NCBI RefSeq assembly: GCF_019091085.1
Contig: NZ_JAGXJY010000004.1
Span: 186,001 to 250,000, forward strand
Reading direction: 5' to 3'
Length of the DNA stretch: 64,000 nt
DNA from: Mesorhizobium sp. GbtcB19
GTDB lineage: Bacteria; Pseudomonadota; Alphaproteobacteria; Rhizobiales; Rhizobiaceae
Made by a program: the position numbers and the translations under genes. Below, in pieces: positions 60,617-64,000 of the stretch. Positions within the stretch are counted from its first letter, which is position 1. The number at the start of each line of letters is the position of its first letter. The notes under the pieces are model-generated. The model saw only the letters and a program-made list of their open reading frames with translations. It searched no databases and had not been told where the DNA came from.

Positions 60617-61345
60617 TTACGCAGCCGGCCGGAAGCCGGCGCGCCAGCCGAGCTCGCTGACGGCCTTGTCGGTCGTGATGTGGCCGTTCGGCTCGGCGAC
60701 GTTGAAGGCGCCTTGCGATCCGCGCTCGACCGCAAGCAGCGCCGCATAGGCGGCGGCATCGACATGCACGGCCGGATCGGCGGCGGCCTCCGCGCCGGTG
60801 CCTGGCCCGTAGAGATGGCCGTAGCGCAGCACGATGCCGGTCATCGGCGAGGCACCGAGCACATGCCGTTCCAGCGCAAGGACGCCGCCGACACTGACAG
60901 CCCGGCCGCCTTCCGCGCCACTATCGAGCGGATCCGCTTCGGCATGCGGCTCCGCTCCCGGCGCATAGGCCCAGGCGATGCTCTGCGCGATCAGGCGCCG
61001 GACGCCTGCAGCCTTGGCGGCATCGACCAGGTTGCGTGTGCCCTCATCGCGGATGCGCGCGTTCCGGGCGATCGCCTCGCCCATTCGCGATGGGTCAAGT
61101 CCGGCCGGCAGGTCGGTCAGTTGATGGATGACGATCTCCGGCCTCGCCGCCGCGACCGCATCGTGTAGCCCTGCCCTATCGAACACGTCGACCACCACCG
61201 GATCGGCGCCGAGCCTGCGCAGTTCTTCCGCCTTCGCCGCCTGCCTGGTCGAGGCCGTTACCTGATGGCCGGCCGCCAGAAGCTGCGGGATCAGGCGGCG
61301 GCCGATGGCGCCCGAGCCACCGGCGAGAAAGATACGACAGCCCAT
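60617..61345 (-). CDS. NAD(P)-dependent epimerase/dehydrogenase-like protein
   Basis: About 242 residues from the ATG at 61345 (the frame opens 5 codons earlier). The Rossmann motif GGSGAIGRRL near residue 9 and a short-chain-type layout with RYGHLYGPGTGAEAA are clear; the usual YxxxK is not obvious, so it may be an atypical reductase (NmrA-like or SDR). It is divergent from the MarR gene and is followed by the cupin gene. Confidence 0.82.
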   Translation of the reverse strand: MGCRIFLAGGSGAIGRRLIPQLLAAGHQVTASTRQAAKAEELRRLGADPVVVDVFDRAGLHDAVAAARPEIVIHQLTDLPAGLDPSRMGEAIARNARIRDEGTRNLVDAAKAAGVRRLIAQSIAWAYAPGAEPHAEADPLDSGAEGGRAVSVGGVLALERHVLGASPMTGIVLRYGHLYGPGTGAEAAADPAVHVDAAAYAALLAVERGSQGAFNVAEPNGHITTDKAVSELGWRAGFRPAA

Positions 61346-61361
61346 CGTCTTTCGCTCCACG

Positions 61362-61390
61362 TTGCGATAATGTCAGAGTACGAATAACAT
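61362..61390 (+). promoter_or_regulatory. Candidate marR-type promoter
   Basis: TTGCGA (61362-61367) and TAACAT (61385-61390) are 17 nt apart, upstream of the MarR gene start. The 8-bp palindrome TGATATCA (61401-61408) overlaps the ATG and could be an autoregulatory site. Confidence 0.35.
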
Positions 61391-61407
61391 ATAAGAGCAC
61401 TGATATC

Positions 61408-61887
61408 ATGCGCAAGCAGAATCCTCCACCAGCCATTCCAGCCCCGGGCGAAGGCAAGCGCGGCGAGCAAGGCTATCTCGGCTATCTGCTGCGCCAGGCG
61501 GCCGGCGCCTATCGCCTGAAGGTGGAGCGGGCGCTTGACGAATTCGGCGTGACGCAGGCGCAGTTCGCGGCGCTGACCATGATTTCGGCCTATCCCGGCC
61601 TGTCCAATGCCGACCTTGCCCGGCTGGCGGTGCTGACGCCGCAGACGGTGAGCGTGATCGTCGGCAATCTGGAAAAGGCGGGCTCCCTCGTGCGCCGGCC
61701 TCACGCCGTCCACGGCCGCATCCAGCATCTTGACCTCTCGGACAGCGGCCGCGCCTTGCTGAAGAAGTGCCGGGAACGCGTCTACAGGCTTGAAGGCGCA
61801 CTCACCGCCGGCCTCTCCGCCGAGGCGGAGCGTGCGGTGCGCCGCTGGCTGGTCGCCGTCGCGACCGCCGACGCGGCACGGGCCTGA
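61408..61887 (+). CDS. MarR-family transcriptional regulator
   Basis: A 159-residue MarR protein. The winged helix (LSNADLARLAVLTPQTVSVI, VGNLEKAGSLVRRPHAVHGR) is clear, flanked by dimerisation helices. It is divergent from the epimerase/cupin pair, which it probably controls, and converges with the monooxygenase gene (12 nt apart). Confidence 0.9.
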   Translation: MRKQNPPPAIPAPGEGKRGEQGYLGYLLRQAAGAYRLKVERALDEFGVTQAQFAALTMISAYPGLSNADLARLAVLTPQTVSVIVGNLEKAGSLVRRPHAVHGRIQHLDLSDSGRALLKKCRERVYRLEGALTAGLSAEAERAVRRWLVAVATADAARA

Positions 61888-61899
61888 GGTTAGGCGCTT

Positions 61900-62199
61900 T
61901 CAGGTCGGCGCGCCGCCGTCCGTCTCGTAAAGCGCGAGCTTGCGATCGCCGATGCCGAGCTCCGCCCAGCTCGCGCGCCATTCGGCGATATGCGCCGACT
62001 TGAAATGCGCCTCGAGCGCGGCGCGGTCGCTCCAGCCCTCCGAAACATGGATCAGCCCGCCATCCAGCACGTCCTGCGCGTAGGAATAGTGAAGGCAACC
62101 CGGCTCGGCGCGGCTCGCCGATATCATCCGTTTCATCGCCAGCCTTGCCTGTTCGAGCCTATCGGGGGGCAGCCGGACCGTGCCGATGATCAGGAGCAT
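61900..62199 (-). CDS. ABM-family monooxygenase-like protein
   Basis: About 99 residues from the ATG at 62199; the frame upstream overlaps the flhA promoter region. It is a single antibiotic-biosynthesis-monooxygenase (YgiN-like) domain: LLIIGTVRLPPDRLEQARLA, CLHYSYAQDVLDGGLIHVSE, ALEAHFKSAHIAEW. Such small dimeric proteins oxidise quinols or bind haem-type ligands. Together with MarR, epimerase and cupin genes it suggests a small redox or quinone-response group, by context only. Confidence 0.85.
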   Translation of the reverse strand: MLLIIGTVRLPPDRLEQARLAMKRMISASRAEPGCLHYSYAQDVLDGGLIHVSEGWSDRAALEAHFKSAHIAEWRASWAELGIGDRKLALYETDGGAPT

Positions 62200-62251
62200 G
62201 CCGTTTTCCTCGCATTGGGCTTGGAGGAGGTCCCGTAGCCGCTCTCCCACC

Positions 62252-62278
62252 TTCGCGCAAGCTTGGAGGGTTACGGTC
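62252..62278 (+). promoter_or_regulatory. Class II flagellar box, flhA
   Basis: TTCGCGCAAG (62252-62261), 10 nt, then TACGGTC (62272-62278), 43 nt upstream of flhA. The heptamer is the weakest of the six. It shows that flhA has its own promoter and does not depend on the flgE-fliQ operon. Confidence 0.55.
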
Positions 62279-62321
62279 GAGGCCCTGCCCTGTGCGTGGC
62301 GGGTCTTGATTTGGGGACGAC

Positions 62322-64000
62322 ATGGCGATCAGCGAAACACTCCCGTCCGGCCCGGTGGCGAAAAACGGCCGCGACGTGTTCTTCGCGCTCGGCATCGTCG
62401 TCATCCTGGCGGTGCTGTTCCTGCCGATCCCGGCCTTCCTCATCGATATCGGCCTTGCCTTCTCGATCGCGCTTTCGGTGTTGATCCTGATGGTGGCGCT
62501 GTGGATCCAGCGACCGCTCGATTTCTCGTCCTTCCCGACCGTACTGCTGATCGCCACGATGCTCAGGCTGTCGCTCAACATCGCCACGACGCGCATGATC
62601 CTGTCGCACGGCAATGAGGGCACGCATGCCGCCGGCTATGTCATCTCCGGCTTCTCGAAGCTGGTGATGTCGAGCGACTTCGTCATCGGCCTCATCGTCT
62701 TCATGATCCTGATCGTGGTGAACTTCATCGTCATCACCAAGGGCGCCACCCGTATCGCCGAGGTCGGAGCGCGCTTCACCCTCGACGCCATCCCCGGCAA
62801 GCAGATGTCGATCGACGCCGACCTCTCCGCCGGCATGATCGACGACAAGACGGCGCAGTTGCGCCGCCGCGAGTTGGAGGAAGAATCCTCCTTCTTCGGC
62901 TCGATGGACGGCGCCTCGAAATTCGTGCGCGGCGACGCCATCGCCGGCCTGATCATCACCGCCATCAACATCGTCGGCGGCATCGCCATCGGCTATCTGC
63001 GCCACGGCATGGGCCTCGGCCAGGCGGCCGACGTCTTCATCAAGCTGTCGGTCGGCGACGGCCTGGTCACCCAGATCCCGGCGCTCATCGTTTCGCTCGC
63101 CGCCGGCATGCTCGTCTCCAAGGGCGGCACGCGCGGCTCGGCCAACCAGGCGGTGTTCGGCCAGCTCGGCGCCCACCCGCGCGCGCTCTATGTCGCGGCT
63201 TCGCTGCTGGTCATCCTCGGCCTGATGCCTGGGCTGCCGCTGTTCCCCTTCTTCGCGCTCGCCGGCGGCATGGCCGGCCTCGGCTACATCATCCCGCTGC
63301 GCCAGAACCGCGCGCTTGCCGCCGCCGAAGCCCTGAAGACGCAGGAGAAGGCGAACAAGGTCGAGGAGGAGAAGAACTCGGTCAAGGCTTCGCTGGTCAC
63401 CGCCGAGATCGAGCTTCTGATCGGCAAGCAGCTTTCGACCAGGCTGATGGTGGCGCATCAGGAACTGGTGTTCCGCATGTCGAAGATGCGCAAGAAATTC
63501 GCCCAGCAATACGGCTTCGTGGTGCCGGAAGTGCGCGTCGCCGACGACTTCGGCATTCCGCCGAAGAGCTACCAGATCAAGGTACACGGCACGGTGGTCG
63601 CCGAATACCAGATGCGCGTCGGCGAGATCATGGTGCTGCTCGGCACGCGCGGCGTGCCCGAAATCCCCGGCGAGGAGATCCGCGAGCCGGCCTTCGGCAT
63701 GCGCGCCTATTCTGTGCTCGAAACCTTCGCCGAGGATCTGAAACGTGAGAACTTCACCTTCGCCGACAACATGTCGGTGCTGCTCACGCATCTTTCCGAG
63801 GTGATCCGCAACAACCTGCCGCAGCTTCTGTCCTACAAGGACATGAAGGCGCTCTTGGAGCGGCTCGACCCGGAATACCGCAAGCTCGCCGACGAGATCT
63901 GCACCTCGCACATCTCCTATCCGGGCTTGCAGGCCGTGCTGAAGCTGCTGCTCGCCGAGCGCGTCTCGATCCGCAACCTGCATCTGATCATCGAGGCGAT
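62322..64000 (+). CDS. flhA: Flagellar export-gate protein FlhA (cut by the window end)
   Basis: 559 complete codons from the ATG at 62322, with GGGGA just upstream; the reading frame is open at the window edge, so the last 130 or so residues of a typical rhizobial FlhA lie outside. Some eight membrane spans are in the first 330 residues ([20 protein letters not shown] first). The cytoplasmic FHIPEP loop is at about 140-175 ([40 protein letters not shown]), and the C-terminal domain ([20 protein letters not shown]) begins near 390. FlhA docks chaperone-substrate complexes at the export gate. Confidence 0.96.
   Translation, partial: MAISETLPSGPVAKNGRDVFFALGIVVILAVLFLPIPAFLIDIGLAFSIALSVLILMVALWIQRPLDFSSFPTVLLIATMLRLSLNIATTRMILSHGNEGTHAAGYVISGFSKLVMSSDFVIGLIVFMILIVVNFIVITKGATRIAEVGARFTLDAIPGKQMSIDADLSAGMIDDKTAQLRRRELEEESSFFGSMDGASKFVRGDAIAGLIITAINIVGGIAIGYLRHGMGLGQAADVFIKLSVGDGLVTQIPALIVSLAAGMLVSKGGTRGSANQAVFGQLGAHPRALYVAASLLVILGLMPGLPLFPFFALAGGMAGLGYIIPLRQNRALAAAEALKTQEKANKVEEEKNSVKASLVTAEIELLIGKQLSTRLMVAHQELVFRMSKMRKKFAQQYGFVVPEVRVADDFGIPPKSYQIKVHGTVVAEYQMRVGEIMVLLGTRGVPEIPGEEIREPAFGMRAYSVLETFAEDLKRENFTFADNMSVLLTHLSEVIRNNLPQLLSYKDMKALLERLDPEYRKLADEICTSHISYPGLQAVLKLLLAERVSIRNLHLIIEA

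Noticed and set aside
47614..62321. An integrative element or prophage in the fliQ-flhA gap
   Set aside because: No integrase, transposase, phage gene or direct-repeat att pair was seen; base composition looks like the flanks.

Overview
The window is GC-rich and gene-dense and reads as a chromosome segment of a rhizobial alphaproteobacterium, most likely Mesorhizobium or a close relative. The evidence is the visN-visR-rem regulators, the rhizobial accessory motor genes motC and motE, flaF/flbT, short rhizobial-type FlgA and FlgD, and intergenic palindromes of the 'gagcatgatc...gatcatgctc' type. No rRNA, tRNA, CRISPR array, phage or transposase was seen. The only gene-free stretch over 300 bases is 13389-13819, the visN leader.

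Layout. (1) 1-3082: tex on the minus strand, with a parDE toxin-antitoxin cassette directly behind it; the last 68 bases of tex recur on the far side of the cassette. (2) 3150-13388: an amine/amide uptake and hydrolysis region. It has a polyamine-type ABC transporter, two tandem NylB-like serine hydrolases and a YtcJ-like amidohydrolase on the minus strand, and a divergent TetR regulator followed by an acetylpolyamine-deacetylase-like enzyme. (3) 13820-47613: a nearly complete flagellar gene cluster: visN-visR; motA-fliM-fliN-fliG-flhB-unknown (minus); DUF1217 gene-flgF-fliI-unknown; flgB-flgC-fliE-flgG-flgA-flgI-motE-flgH-fliL-fliP; two flagellins; fliF-fliH-like-motB-motC-fliK-transglycosylase; rem; flgE-flgK-flgL-flaF-flbT-flgD-fliQ. 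(4) 47775-62199: accessory genes with no known flagellar role: an asparagine-synthase-like protein, an MFS exporter, a second polyamine-type ABC operon with a PuuR-like regulator and a PuuB-like oxidase, a ClC channel, and a small MarR/epimerase/cupin/monooxygenase group. (5) 62322-64000: flhA, resuming the flagellar cluster and cut by the window end.

How it works together. VisN/VisR sit at the top of the known rhizobial flagellar hierarchy and Rem in the middle. Six flagellar operons here carry the same upstream element, a CTCGCGCAAG-like box followed after exactly 10 nt by a TA-starting heptamer, so it is a strong candidate class II promoter or Rem site. The two flagellins share a different element (GGTTAACC then TTAGGT), fitting a separate late class. 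The two amine loci each have their own regulator and a clear candidate operator: an inverted 11-mer pair in the TetR intergenic region and a 21-bp palindrome upstream of the XRE-cupin gene.
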